From positions 1 to 64,000 of the forward strand of contig NZ_PEBF01000002.1 in assembly GCF_002742625.1 (NCBI RefSeq): a DNA stretch of 64,000 nucleotides. The letters are read 5' to 3'. Source of the stretch: Caulobacter sp. FWC2 (GTDB taxonomy: Bacteria; Pseudomonadota; Alphaproteobacteria; Caulobacterales; Caulobacteraceae). The position numbers and the translations under genes are program-made. The notes under the pieces were generated by a model. The model did no database searches. It had not been told where the DNA came from and saw only the letters and a program-made list of their open reading frames with translations. Below are positions 53,401-61,372 of the stretch, piece by piece. Within the stretch, counting starts at the first letter, position 1; the number at the start of each line of letters is the position of its first letter.

Positions 53401-53496
53401 GAGTACGAGAAGTACTACCTCACCTGGAAGGACGAGCACGCCTACAACAACGTATTCGAAGCCCGCTACGTGGCTGGCGTCCGCTTCAAATATTGA
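50461..53496 (+). CDS. TonB-dependent receptor (carbohydrate type)
   Basis: Outer-membrane receptor of 1011 residues. The signal peptide ends AHA-Q (about 29), then EEVVVTGIRASQQRAVSIKR, a plug with SDSLQRIPGVQILR and GEGSTINIRGLP, and a large barrel ending VAGVRFKY. This is the long receptor class that in Caulobacter and xanthomonads imports oligosaccharides. The GTG at 50461 is chosen because the signal peptide begins there and a purine-rich GGGAGG lies about 12 bases before; the frame is open further up. It is followed by a terminator and then the halogenase gene, a pairing often seen in sugar loci. Confidence 0.93.
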   Translation: MTRFKHARRSLLMAAVSGVAIAGPSLAHAQAAAPAQAQSDSTVEEVVVTGIRASQQRAVSIKRDAASVVDAISAEDIGKLPDNTISDSLQRIPGVQILRSAGEGSTINIRGLPQVSTLLNGETYLGAQSITTVQPNFNDIPSQLFSGADVIKSTTADQLNAGITGTVNLRTRRPFDLKEGLTFAAAAEGSYGDKTKKYDPNVNGLVSFRNDRFGALLSAAYSDVRLSNSHNGIQEGYGATLHNEGMADVTSSGGFSPTGRTRGTAVAGGRDVNGDGDATDAFIVPQGFTGWNKINERKRLGVNASAQWKLNDALELSGDAFFTKQDEHDRTAGFQMQDVNWQAAEFTPGKSRDTGAVVGGYHVNTTQVYNYDLGNFDSYAQNDRYQSQSQNYNLELKYDNGGKFTGSVRGIYGKAHQYYDQSYLQFSLSNGAQWQPGGIGHYPASLGGDRPFNTGGYTVNTLAGAASLPAKVDFTGSKPVFTLPGQLLTELSDINDYALKTMSSEGNYRREGDLKVIRADGKYEFSDSFKISGGVRYSERSIDDFEFDRAAPLYGSAASNGTGCLVKWKAFDVPLNDASCSAGNAAGAYTAGLTRKANDPTLKGQVKLFNPGVAGVPSMYVLDPAAMDNALAFQNNYYPGNVEVMNPGASFNVGVKQTSGYVQGDLKGELFGLSFNGNAGVKVIQTKLDITQYVTGSPRPYGVANLLGGSIQTKRDFTDVLPAINVAFDLAENLKFRVAASKTMTLLDLNQWGGGLNPTYAIDTSNPGSPVFRVTGGSQNGNPQLDPWRSKNFEGSLEYYLGRGSLLSVGAFYIKVDSFIQNGAITRTDLPDNDGVVRNRSVSISTQVQGEGGTLKGLEGGAKLAFSDLEFMPSMLSNFGVDTNFTYSPSKSGKTDLAGASIPFQDNSKYQANIAAYYQDSKLQARIAWNYRSKRAVSQDFGGISGLEMYQAPTEYLDASVSYDVRPNLTVYVQGTNLTSEYEKYYLTWKDEHAYNNVFEARYVAGVRFKY

Positions 53497-53511
53497 TCTA
53501 GCCCTCCCCCT

Positions 53512-53550
53512 GCGGCCTGCCCCATCCTGCGGGCAGGCCGCATCTTTTTT
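53512..53550 (+). terminator. Rho-independent terminator between receptor and halogenase genes
   Basis: Perfect 11-base stem (53512-53522 with 53531-53541), eight-base loop and six T at 53545-53550. It ends only ten bases before the halogenase ATG, so read-through or another promoter must supply that gene. Confidence 0.88.
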
Positions 53551-53560
53551 GTGGGACCAG

Positions 53561-55066
53561 ATGGCGCAAACCAACCCTGTCCGTTCGCTCCTGATCGTCG
53601 GCGGCGGCACGGCCGGCTGGATGGCCGCGACCTGGCTCGCCGGCCGGCTGGCGCGGCAGAACATCCAGATCACCGTCGTGGAGTCGCCCGACATCCGCAC
53701 CGTCGGAGTCGGCGAAGCCACCGTGCCGGCGATCCGCGACTATTTCCGCGATATCGGCGTGACCGAAGCCGAGGTCATGGCCGCCACCCAGGGCACCGTG
53801 AAGCTGGGGATCGAGTTTCGCGACTGGAAGCGGGAAGGCGACAGCTTCTTCCACCCCTTCGGCCTCTACGGCATGCCCTCACGCGGGGTGGCGTTCCACC
53901 AGTTCTGGCTCAAGCGCCGCGCCGAGGGCGACGCGACTCCGCTGGCCGCCTACAGCCTGTGCACCCAGCTGGCGATGGCCAACCAGATGATGGACCCGCC
54001 GGTCTCGCCGCCCAACGATCTGGGCGTCTTCAACTGGGCGGTCCATTTCGACGCGGGCCTCTATGCACAGTTCCTGCGACGCAAGGCGACGTCCGAGCTG
54101 GGCGTCACCCATGTCGATGGCACGGTGGTCGAGGTGTCCAAACACCCCGAGACGGGCTTCCTGACCGGCGTGACGCTGAAGGAGGGCCGGGTTCTGGAGG
54201 CGGACCTGTTCATCGACTGTTCGGGCTTTCGCAGCCTGCTGCTGGGCCAACAGCTTGGCGTCGGCTACGAGGATTGGACTCATCTGCTGCCGTGCGACCG
54301 CGCCGTGGCCATGCCCTGCGAGCGCGACGGTCCGCTGACGCCCTATACTCGCAGCACGGCCCTGGCGGCCGGGTGGCAGTGGCGGATCCCTCTGCAGCAC
54401 CGGGTCGGCAACGGCTATGTCTACTCCAGCCGGCATATCTCGGACGACGAGGCGACGGCGACCCTGATCTCGCGGCTGGAAGGACGGGCCTTGGCCGAGC
54501 CCAACCTGCTGCGCTTCCAGACCGGACACCGCCATCGTTTCTGGGAGAAGAACTGCATCGCTTTGGGCCTGGCCGCCGGGTTCATGGAGCCGCTGGAATC
54601 GACCAGCATCGTGCTCGTCCAGAGCGGCGTGGAGCGGCTGGGCGCGCTGTTCCCGACCCTGGACTTCGACCCTGCTCTGGCCGACGAATACAATCGCATC
54701 ACCACTCTCGAGTACGAACGGATCCGGGACTTTCTGCTGTTGCACTATTTCGCCAACCGCCGCGAGGGCGAGGCGATGTGGGACCAGGTGCGTCAGGTGA
54801 CCCTGCCCGAGCCCCTGGTCCACAAGATGCGGATGTTCGCCAGCCGTGGGACCATGGTTCGCTATGAGTGGGAGTCGTTCCACGATCCCAGCTGGCTGTC
54901 GATGTACGCTGGCTTCGAGATCACGCCGCGAGCCTATGATCCGATGGCGGACTACTTCACCAAGCCCGAACTGGATAGCGCTTTTAGCCGAATGCGCGCG
55001 GCGATCACGCGGGCCCGAGCCTTGGCCATGTCTCACGAGGCCTTCCTATCGAGTCTAAAGGCCTAG
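53561..55066 (+). CDS. Flavin-dependent tryptophan-halogenase family protein
   Basis: FAD enzyme of 501 residues. The nucleotide motif GGGTAGWMAA is at residues 14-23; the halogenase lysine is Lys81 (GTVKLGIEF); GWQWRIP at 271-277 is the WxWxIP signature; and Glu346 (MEPLESTS) matches the substrate-activating glutamate of PrnA-type enzymes. All residues for hypohalous chemistry are therefore present. Homologues next to TBDRs in sugar loci are widespread, but their role is unclear. The start is the ATG at 53561; an in-frame TTG lies 12 bases earlier inside the terminator's T run. Confidence 0.93.
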   Translation: MAQTNPVRSLLIVGGGTAGWMAATWLAGRLARQNIQITVVESPDIRTVGVGEATVPAIRDYFRDIGVTEAEVMAATQGTVKLGIEFRDWKREGDSFFHPFGLYGMPSRGVAFHQFWLKRRAEGDATPLAAYSLCTQLAMANQMMDPPVSPPNDLGVFNWAVHFDAGLYAQFLRRKATSELGVTHVDGTVVEVSKHPETGFLTGVTLKEGRVLEADLFIDCSGFRSLLLGQQLGVGYEDWTHLLPCDRAVAMPCERDGPLTPYTRSTALAAGWQWRIPLQHRVGNGYVYSSRHISDDEATATLISRLEGRALAEPNLLRFQTGHRHRFWEKNCIALGLAAGFMEPLESTSIVLVQSGVERLGALFPTLDFDPALADEYNRITTLEYERIRDFLLLHYFANRREGEAMWDQVRQVTLPEPLVHKMRMFASRGTMVRYEWESFHDPSWLSMYAGFEITPRAYDPMADYFTKPELDSAFSRMRAAITRARALAMSHEAFLSSLKA

Positions 55067-55087
55067 CCGCGGCCTGCCTGCCGCGGC
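55066..55087. terminator. GC-rich hairpin after the halogenase gene
   Basis: Perfect 8-base stem (55066-55073 with 55080-55087) with a six-base loop starting at the stop codon. There is no T run, so it is a weak terminator candidate. Confidence 0.45.
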
Positions 55088-55254
55088 GACCTGATGATTG
55101 TGGCGACGAAGCCCCGGACGGTGCGTTAGACCGGGGGCGGACCTCGTGCCGCGTTTGGGCAAAACGGGCCTTGAAGGCGGAATGGCGACGCCGGATAGGC
55201 GCCCGTCTGTCCTGCAGAGAGACCGACAGCGCGAGACCTCTCCTGGCCAGGCGG

Positions 55255-56199
55255 CTAGAGGCGCGTCGCCGCCGCGCGACAAATCTCCAGAAGCCAGCCG
55301 TTGGGAGAGGCCGGTCCGTCGCTGGCGCGCATGACCGCTCCAAACGGGGTTGGCGGCGGCGCGTTGGGAGGCTCGATCATCACCAGCCTGCCGCGTTTGA
55401 CGCTCGTCTGGGCCAGGCGGCGAGGCAGGATGCAGACCATGTCCGAGTGGCTGACGATGTTCAAGGCGCTGAACGCGTCCTGGGTCGAGAACGGCTGATA
55501 GGGCTTTTCTCCCAAAGCGTACTGTTCGCCCCAGGACGTAAGCCGCCGCAGGCCCAGGTGCCCCGATGAGGTCCGATCCGGATCGTCATTGCCGCCGGTC
55601 ACCCCAACGCGCGGGAGATGGGCCAGGGTTTCGTAATCGAGACCGGCGGCGGCGGCCGGGTGACCCTCGCGCATGACCCAGGCACCGCTTTCCTCGAACA
55701 ACTGGGCGTAGCTGAATCGTCCGGGAATGGCCTCGAAACAGCCGATCACCATGTCCAGACTGCCCGTGTCGAGGTCCTCGGTCATGCCCGCATAGAGGTT
55801 GCGGAAATGAATCTCCACATGGGGCGCGGTGGTGATCACGCGTTCGGCGATCATCGGGCCCAGCACATACGAGATGTAGGTTCCCGCCGCGATGGTGAAG
55901 ACGTGATGATCGACGGCGGGGTCGAACCGCTGTGTGTTGACGGCGGTTTCCAGCAGCTCCAGCGCCGTGCGGGCGGTTTCGGCGATCTCCAAGGCGCGCG
56001 GGGTCGGTCGAAGGCCCGTTTGGCCGCGGATGAAGAGATCATCGCCCACCATAGCGCGCAGGCGCCGCAGCGCGTGACTGATCGCTGATTGCGAAAGACC
56101 CAGGCGCTCGCCGGCGCGCGTGGCGTTCTTTTCTTCCAGTAAGGTGACGAACACCCGGAAGAGATTGAGGTCAGCGGTTCTGAAATTCACGGCGTTCAT
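55255..56199 (-). CDS. LysR-family transcriptional regulator
   Basis: Regulator of 314 residues. The N-terminal winged helix has NATRAGERLGLSQSAISHALRR (about residues 25-46) and the DDLFIRGQTGLRPTPRA wing; the remainder is the periplasmic-binding-protein-like effector domain. It resembles the NodD/LinR-type branch in the FIRG motif. It is convergent with the halogenase gene and faces the fragment region on its other side, so its target is not evident. Confidence 0.92.
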   Translation of the reverse strand: MNAVNFRTADLNLFRVFVTLLEEKNATRAGERLGLSQSAISHALRRLRAMVGDDLFIRGQTGLRPTPRALEIAETARTALELLETAVNTQRFDPAVDHHVFTIAAGTYISYVLGPMIAERVITTAPHVEIHFRNLYAGMTEDLDTGSLDMVIGCFEAIPGRFSYAQLFEESGAWVMREGHPAAAAGLDYETLAHLPRVGVTGGNDDPDRTSSGHLGLRRLTSWGEQYALGEKPYQPFSTQDAFSALNIVSHSDMVCILPRRLAQTSVKRGRLVMIEPPNAPPPTPFGAVMRASDGPASPNGWLLEICRAAATRL

Positions 56200-57268
56200 G
56201 GCGCCGCTATCGGCCGAGGGGATAGAAGATCGACTCTTCCTGGGTGAACCAGGGCGAGCGCGGGGGGAACCGGCGATGGGCCCTCGGGCGTCGCAAAGTC
56301 TCCGCCCGGGCTTGGCGTCGTCGACGCCGATGACGGTTCGGCCATTCCGATGCTCCCCCGAACGCCTTCGTGATCCGATCGATATCAGAATGTGTTGTGG
56401 TATTCAGAATGGCAAGCCGTCTCCAAGGCCGATGCGATCAACGCCATGCTGGCCGAGCTCGGCGGCAAGAAGGTCGCCGACGGTAATGTCGGCGAGAAGG
56501 TCAAGACGCAGAAGGCGATCCTGCGCGACTTCCTGGAAGGGGATCAACGACCGGCCCAAGGCTGCGCGCTGCGCCGCGTGAGGCCTCCGGCGCAGGTCGG
56601 CCAGATCCCCGACGTGGCCCTGACTGCGATCCCAACCCTGCCATCCTGGCGGCCGAATGAGGGGAGGGGCGGGCCGTGGCCCGCCCCGAACCCTTGGTCC
56701 CACGCCTCGCCCCGCGTCGCCGGACGCGGGGGTTTTGTCGCGCGTCCGGGGGAGAGGCCGCTCAGTCCTTCGGCGTTCTAGATCAAGGTGAAGACGTCGC
56801 CGCAGTCCTAGCCGGCGGCGCGGCCGGGAGTGACGCTTGTAAGCGCGCGAACCGATGTCGGGATGGCTCAGGTTCAGGCTGACTGGGGGGCTCGGGGGCC
56901 TTCCCGGCACCGCTCCAGCCGGCCCCGACCTCGACCCCGGCGCGGGACGAAATAGGCGACGCCTGGGAGATGGCCACCAAGAGCGAGCCGCCCAGAACCT
57001 TCTATCGTTTGCACCTCGACGACCCCTGTTCGACGCGCCGCTTTCACTAGCGCTCTTCATCGACGAGGCCGGCGACAACGCATAGCTCGCCTGGTCGCGC
57101 CCCAAAATGGAGAAGTGCCCGCCACCAAAGGCGAGGGAAGAGTCCGCTGGTGATGCGCCGGAGCGCTGCCAACTCGGAGAGGAGCGCGAACCGAACGAGA
57201 ACCCTTAAGAGGCAAACGATCTCAAGCCTGCTTGCTTCCAGTAGTAAATCGAATAGCGTCGCCGTTCG
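56200..57268. other. Degenerate stretch without an intact gene
   Basis: More than 1 kb with no convincing open gene. The one protein-like segment is 56392-56578 (listed separately). The other long frames here are GC-driven and low-complexity. Confidence 0.6.
56392..56578 (+). pseudogene. Unidentified gene fragment
   Basis: A well-formed helical stretch (SKADAINAMLAELGGKKVAD, then VKTQKAILRDFLEG) followed, in another frame, by INDRPKAARC and a stop. Dropping one G from the GGGG at 56539-56542 joins the two parts. It looks like the C-terminal end of a larger protein, which I do not recognise. Confidence 0.35.
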
Positions 57269-57748
57269 ATGATCACCGGTCTGCGCTCTGCACTCCTTTG
57301 CTCCAAGGTCGAGCACCGCCCCGATGGCTCTTCAGCCTATATCGGCATTCTTGGCGCTGACATCTATGCGGGCAGTCGACCCGGCCTCATCGAATGCTGG
57401 CTCACGGTCCAGTTGGATCTCGACCAAACGGCGACGTCGGGCGCCCTGGCCGTTGTGTGCGAGGGACTTGAGCAGGTCTTTCCATTCGAGACGCCTGATG
57501 GCTATTCCGACGCGGCTTTTGCCCTGCCGCTGATCATTCCCGTCCTTAGAGAGGGCAACCTTCAGCTCTCAATTCGTGATCTTGGAGCACCCGGCGCTGA
57601 GCGCTCGGTGACCTGGCGATTGAACTTTGCGCCGGGGGCCGAACGGATGAAGTCTCGAGGCGCTGGCGAACGCATTGTTCTCGTGGCCCAAGAGGCCGCT
57701 AGAACGGTCGCCGCGCAAATTGCCGGGCTTGGCTCAACACGTCACTAG
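57269..57748 (+). CDS. Hypothetical protein
   Basis: A 159-residue frame with a balanced composition and a beta-rich pattern (SAYIGILGADIYAGSR, ECWLTVQLDLDQ, NLQLSIRDLG, SVTWRLNFAPG), then a short helical end. No signal peptide, membrane helix or known motif was recognised. The base composition is slightly less GC-rich than the catabolic genes. No ribosome site is evident before the ATG. It may be an immune- or phage-related orphan; the function is unknown. Confidence 0.5.
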   Translation: MITGLRSALLCSKVEHRPDGSSAYIGILGADIYAGSRPGLIECWLTVQLDLDQTATSGALAVVCEGLEQVFPFETPDGYSDAAFALPLIIPVLREGNLQLSIRDLGAPGAERSVTWRLNFAPGAERMKSRGAGERIVLVAQEAARTVAAQIAGLGSTRH

Positions 57749-57895
57749 GCGACGACGCCGCTCGGGCGTGAGCAGGCAAGTCCGCTCAGGCCGATACGCG
57801 TTAGTATGGCTACGCGGTCGTGGCTGATCATCTGCTGCGGGGCGTCGTGCAGCCGGTGTGGCCAGGCAAGATGTTTCGCAAGGGGCGAGGCGAAG

Positions 57896-58267
57896 ATGAG
57901 CGAAGCGATAACCGCGCTCGTGAAATCCGTTTTACTCGAGATAGACTTCGCGATCTCGATCTATCTCGAAACGCTCGACAATGATCGCCGGCGGCCGGAG
58001 GCCGCGCGCGCACAGGCCGAACAAAGTCAGGCCGAAGCGGTTGACTTCGAGTGCGAAGAGGTCCGCGACGGAATCCTGCGAACGAAATCGTTCGAACTCG
58101 CCATCGTGGATCTATTCATGCCAGTGAAGGAGGGCATTTCGACCATCATGGAGAGCATCAAGCCTTTTTCCGGCGGCTCGAAAAATCTCCCGAGCGGACA
58201 GGGGCTCGACTACGCCCTTGCTCTCGGCGCGAACGACGCGATGGGCAAGCCGTTCTCCTCGGGCTGA
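57896..58267 (+). pseudogene. Chimeric fragment: globin-sensor-like helix joined to a response-regulator receiver stump
   Basis: The first ~45 residues (ALVKSVLLEIDFAISIYLET) resemble the end of the sensor-globin domain of haem chemoreceptors. The next part resembles the middle and end of a receiver domain: FELAIVDLFMPVKEGIS contains the phospho-Asp context, and LALGANDAMGKPF the conserved Lys. The N-terminal DD pair and several core strands are missing, so it cannot fold as a normal receiver. The receiver part ends abruptly beside the methylase fragment. Confidence 0.55.
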
Positions 58268-58494
58268 AGCGCATCGCACAAAGCCAGGCACAGGCTGAAG
58301 GCCGCGAGCTCGATCGCCCCCTGTTCCAGGTCGACGCCGCGGATATGCTCGAGCAGCTGCTTGAGTACGGTGACGTTGATCTTTCGCCAGTCGTTGCGGC
58401 TGCGCCAATGAAGGATCAGCCGCTTATAGGCTTCAACTAGGAAGACCCCCGAGCCACAGGCCGGATCAAGGATCACTTCCTGGCGTTCGATCAA
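58210..58494 (-). pseudogene. N6-adenine DNA methylase fragment (restriction-modification type)
   Basis: About 78 codons of a class I methylase are recognisable: the SAM motif ILDPACGSGVFLVEAYKRLI, then LKQLLEHIRGVDLEQGAIEL and AAFSLCLALCDALQPEE. In complete enzymes this is followed by the NPPF/NPPY catalytic motif, which is absent because the frame runs into other sequence near 58260. Upstream, a stop (TAG) lies four codons before the first homologous residue and the DNA turns into IS110 sequence. It is an internal slice of an Eco57I/PglX-like gene. Confidence 0.75.
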
Positions 58495-58755
58495 CTGGAG
58501 ACGCTACGCGCGGAGATCGAGCGCCTGGAACATCGGATCCTGGCTTGGCATCGGCAGGATGCGAACAGCCGGCGGCTCGCCACAATCCCGGGCATCGGGC
58601 CGATCACCGCCAGCGCCATGGCCGCCAGTGCACCCGACCCCGCACTCTTCCGCTCTGGGCGCCAGTTCGCGGCCTGGCTCGGCCTCACGCCTCGCGCTCA
58701 CAGCAGCGGCGGCAAGGAGCGGCAGGGCGGGATCAGCAAAATGGGCGACGGCTAG
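58491..58755 (+). mobile_element. IS110-family transposase C-terminal remnant
   Basis: The plus strand reads QLETLRAEIERLEHRI, then LATIPGIGPITASAMAASAP, RQFAAWLGLTPRAHSSGGK and GGISKMGDG before a TAG. This is the Transposase_20 domain typical of IS110 elements, cut off where the full protein continues with YLRRLLVxGA. The N-terminal RuvC-like half with its DEDD residues is missing. It directly adjoins the methylase fragment. Confidence 0.8.
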
Positions 58756-58816
58756 GGAACTGCATCGCGCCTGGAGTCGATCTTGAGCCGGGCTGGGTGG
58801 CGCGGAAGCAGCACGG

Positions 58817-59287
58817 TCACACAGACGCCCTCATCAAGGGCGCGTGAGCCTGTATGAGAGCGGGGCCGTGATAGTGGACCAGCGTCTGCAGATGCTGCAG
58901 CAGCGCGCCCGGTGCAGCGCCCAGTAGGTCAAAGCCGATATTGCCAGGTCGAAGCAGCAGGTTGTCTCGACCGCTCAGATTCAAGCCGCACATCGACCAT
59001 TGTGGAAAGAGCCTTTCGGTCGCTGGACCGGCGTCACGGACTTCGGGCGTCCGGTTTCGATCATCCGCGCAAATGCGCGAAAAACACGCTTGGACGTTCC
59101 TCTCAGGTCCTTCCAGGACCTGGACAAACACATAGCCGTCGGAAAGCAGGAAGCCGGTGATGCCATCCCGGCGATTATTGGCGTCCGATACCAGGAGAAT
59201 GGCGCGCATGGTTTCATGCAGCGCCACCGCCGCCGATGCACTCGCCGTGCTGACATAGAGCAGTCGGAAGATGGGCGTCTGAACCAA
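58817..59287 (-). CDS. BLUF-domain blue-light photoreceptor
   Basis: Single-domain flavin photoreceptor of 156 residues. The BLUF core is complete: Tyr11 (FRLLYVS), Asn38 (NNRRDGITGFLL) and Gln56 (YVFVQVLEG), with the Asn-Gln spacing of 18 found in AppA, plus QWSM for the semi-conserved Trp/Met. The ~60-residue C-terminal helical extension is where partners usually bind. The start appears to be TTG at 59287, after GGGGGA. No cyclic-dinucleotide domain is attached; the hybrid kinases nearby are possible partners. Confidence 0.88.
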   Translation of the reverse strand: MVQTPIFRLLYVSTASASAAVALHETMRAILLVSDANNRRDGITGFLLSDGYVFVQVLEGPERNVQACFSRICADDRNRTPEVRDAGPATERLFPQWSMCGLNLSGRDNLLLRPGNIGFDLLGAAPGALLQHLQTLVHYHGPALIQAHAPLMRASV

Positions 59288-59416
59288 TTTCTCATCCCCC
59301 GGGGCTTGGCTTTCTCTCGATCACACGCGCCGTTCGACTAAACTTCGCGGGAACCAACGTGCAACGTCTCGCGTTGACTCCCACTAGTCCGCTAAAATCC
59401 TGTTGAGTGCCCTCGC

Positions 59417-61372
59417 TTGCCTGCAAATTCGAAGACAAGCGCCCTTGATGCGACAGCGTATGAGCGGCTCATCCAGTCCGTCGTCGACTACGCGATCTAT
59501 ATCCTGGATCCGCAAGGCTACGTCGCCAGCTGGAACCCTGGCGCCGAGCGGATCAAGGGGTACGGCGCGGACGAGATCATCGGCGAGCATTTTTCGAGGT
59601 TCTATACGCCGGAAGACCGCGATGCGGGCCTGCCGGCCGAGGTGCTGAGACGCGCCGCGGCGGAAGGCCGCTTCGCCGCCGAAGGCTGGCGCGTGCGCAA
59701 GGACGGCGGGCGCTTCTGGGCGATGGTGGTGGTCGATCCTATCTGGGACGGCGACCGGATCGCCGGCTTTGCGAAGATCACGCGGGACATCACCGAGCAG
59801 CGCGAGGCCGCCCAGGCCGCCCTCGAAGCTGAGCGGCGTTTCCGGCTGCTCGTCCAGGGCGTGAGCGACTACGCCATCTACATGCTCGATCCCGAAGGCT
59901 ACGTCACCAACTGGAACACTGGCGCCCAAGCGATCAAGGGCTACACCGCCGACGAGATCATCGGCGCGCACTTTTCCAAGTTCTACACGCCCGAGGATGT
60001 CGAGGCGGGGCTTCCCGCCAAGGCGCTGGAGACCGCAAGGCGCGACGGCCGCTTCACGGCGGAAGCCTGGCGCCGGCGCAAGGACGGCAGCCGCTTTTGG
60101 GCCAGCGTCGTGCTCGACCCGATCCGTGACGATGACGGGGAGCTCATCGGCTTTGCCAAGGTCACGCGCGATCTCACTGAGCGCCGCGAAATCGAGCTTG
60201 AGCTGGAGCGTTCGCAGCAAGCTCTGTTCCAGGCCCAGAAGATGGAAGCCGTCGGCCAGCTGACCGGAGGTCTCGCCCACGATTTCAACAACCTGCTGAC
60301 CGGCATCACCGGCAGTCTCGAACTCATGAAGGCCAGGCTCGCCCAAGGCCGGCTGACGGACCTCGAGCGATACATGACTGCGGCCCAGGGCGCCGCCACG
60401 CGAGCGGCGACCCTTACCCACCGTCTGCTGGCCTTCTCGCGCCAGCAGACGCTCGAGCCCAAGGCGCTGGACGCCAACAAGCTTGTCGCCGGCGTCGAGG
60501 ACCTGATCCGCCGGACGGTGGGCCCTGGCGTCGAGATCGAGACCGTCTTGGCGGCGGGCCTGTGGCCCTGCTTCTGCGATCCCAACCAGCTTGAAAACGC
60601 CATCCTCAATCTCTGCATAAACGCGCGCGACGCCATGCCCGGCGGCGGCCGCATAACGATCGAGACGGCCAACACCTGGGTCGACCCGGTTGGTGCGGTC
60701 GAGCGGGACATGGCCAAGGGGCAATATGTGGCCGTCAGCGTCACCGACACCGGCGTCGGGATGTCCGCGGCGACGATCGCTCGGGCCTTCGACCCGTTCT
60801 TCACCACCAAGCCCGTCGGACAGGGAACGGGTCTGGGCCTTTCGATGATCTATGGCTTTGCCAAGCAGTCCGGCGGCCAGGCGCGCATCTATTCCGAGCT
60901 TGGGCAAGGAACGACGGTGAAGATCTACCTGCCCCGGCATAGGGGCGAGCCTTCGGACGCCGCCGAGGAACAAGCCGTGGTCCGCCCGCCCCGCGCGAAC
61001 GGGGAAACGGTGCTGGTGGTCGATGACGAGCCCACGGTAAGGATGCTGATCGCCGACACCTTGGCCGAGCTTGGCTACGAATGCATCGAAGCCGCCGACG
61101 CGGCCGCAGGCTTGAAGGTGCTGCGATCGGACCTCGATCTCGACTTGCTGATCAGCGATGTAGGCCTTCCGGGCGGGATGAGCGGCAGGCAGATGGCGGA
61201 CGTGGCCCGTACCCGGCGACCGGATCTGAAGGTGTTGTTTATCACCGGCTATGCCGAGAACGCGGCGATCTCCAACGGCCACCTGGAACCGGGAATGCAC
61301 GTCATGAGCAAGCCATTCCCGATGGATGCGTTGGCGACCAGGATCAAATCCATCATCGAGGCGGGAGATTGA
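59417..61372 (+). CDS. Hybrid histidine kinase: PAS-PAS-HisKA-HATPase-receiver
   Basis: Cytoplasmic kinase of 651 residues without membrane helices. Two PAS domains (about 14-130 and 141-258) are near copies of each other (for example DEIIG-HFS-FYTPED in both). Then come a phospho-acceptor His288 (GGLAHDFNNLL), an ATPase domain with NARDAMPGGG and GTGLGLSMIYG, and a C-terminal receiver with Asp581 (ISDVGLPGG) and Lys in SKPFP. The start codon seems to be TTG. Such soluble PAS kinases sense redox, light or small ligands. No DNA-binding output partner is adjacent. Confidence 0.92.
   Translation: MPANSKTSALDATAYERLIQSVVDYAIYILDPQGYVASWNPGAERIKGYGADEIIGEHFSRFYTPEDRDAGLPAEVLRRAAAEGRFAAEGWRVRKDGGRFWAMVVVDPIWDGDRIAGFAKITRDITEQREAAQAALEAERRFRLLVQGVSDYAIYMLDPEGYVTNWNTGAQAIKGYTADEIIGAHFSKFYTPEDVEAGLPAKALETARRDGRFTAEAWRRRKDGSRFWASVVLDPIRDDDGELIGFAKVTRDLTERREIELELERSQQALFQAQKMEAVGQLTGGLAHDFNNLLTGITGSLELMKARLAQGRLTDLERYMTAAQGAATRAATLTHRLLAFSRQQTLEPKALDANKLVAGVEDLIRRTVGPGVEIETVLAAGLWPCFCDPNQLENAILNLCINARDAMPGGGRITIETANTWVDPVGAVERDMAKGQYVAVSVTDTGVGMSAATIARAFDPFFTTKPVGQGTGLGLSMIYGFAKQSGGQARIYSELGQGTTVKIYLPRHRGEPSDAAEEQAVVRPPRANGETVLVVDDEPTVRMLIADTLAELGYECIEAADAAAGLKVLRSDLDLDLLISDVGLPGGMSGRQMADVARTRRPDLKVLFITGYAENAAISNGHLEPGMHVMSKPFPMDALATRIKSIIEAGD

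Noticed and set aside
56392..56578. Reading the fragment as the end of a ParB-type partition protein
   Set aside because: A vague resemblance of the helical pattern only; no diagnostic ParB motif could be seen, so it is left unidentified.
57806..57895. Upstream extension of the receiver-like fragment
   Set aside because: The added residues are cysteine-rich and unlike any receiver or globin; the ATG at 57896 starts the recognisable part.
58545..58847. A 100-codon plus-strand frame over the IS110 remnant
   Set aside because: It is out of frame with the transposase homology and has only shadow composition.
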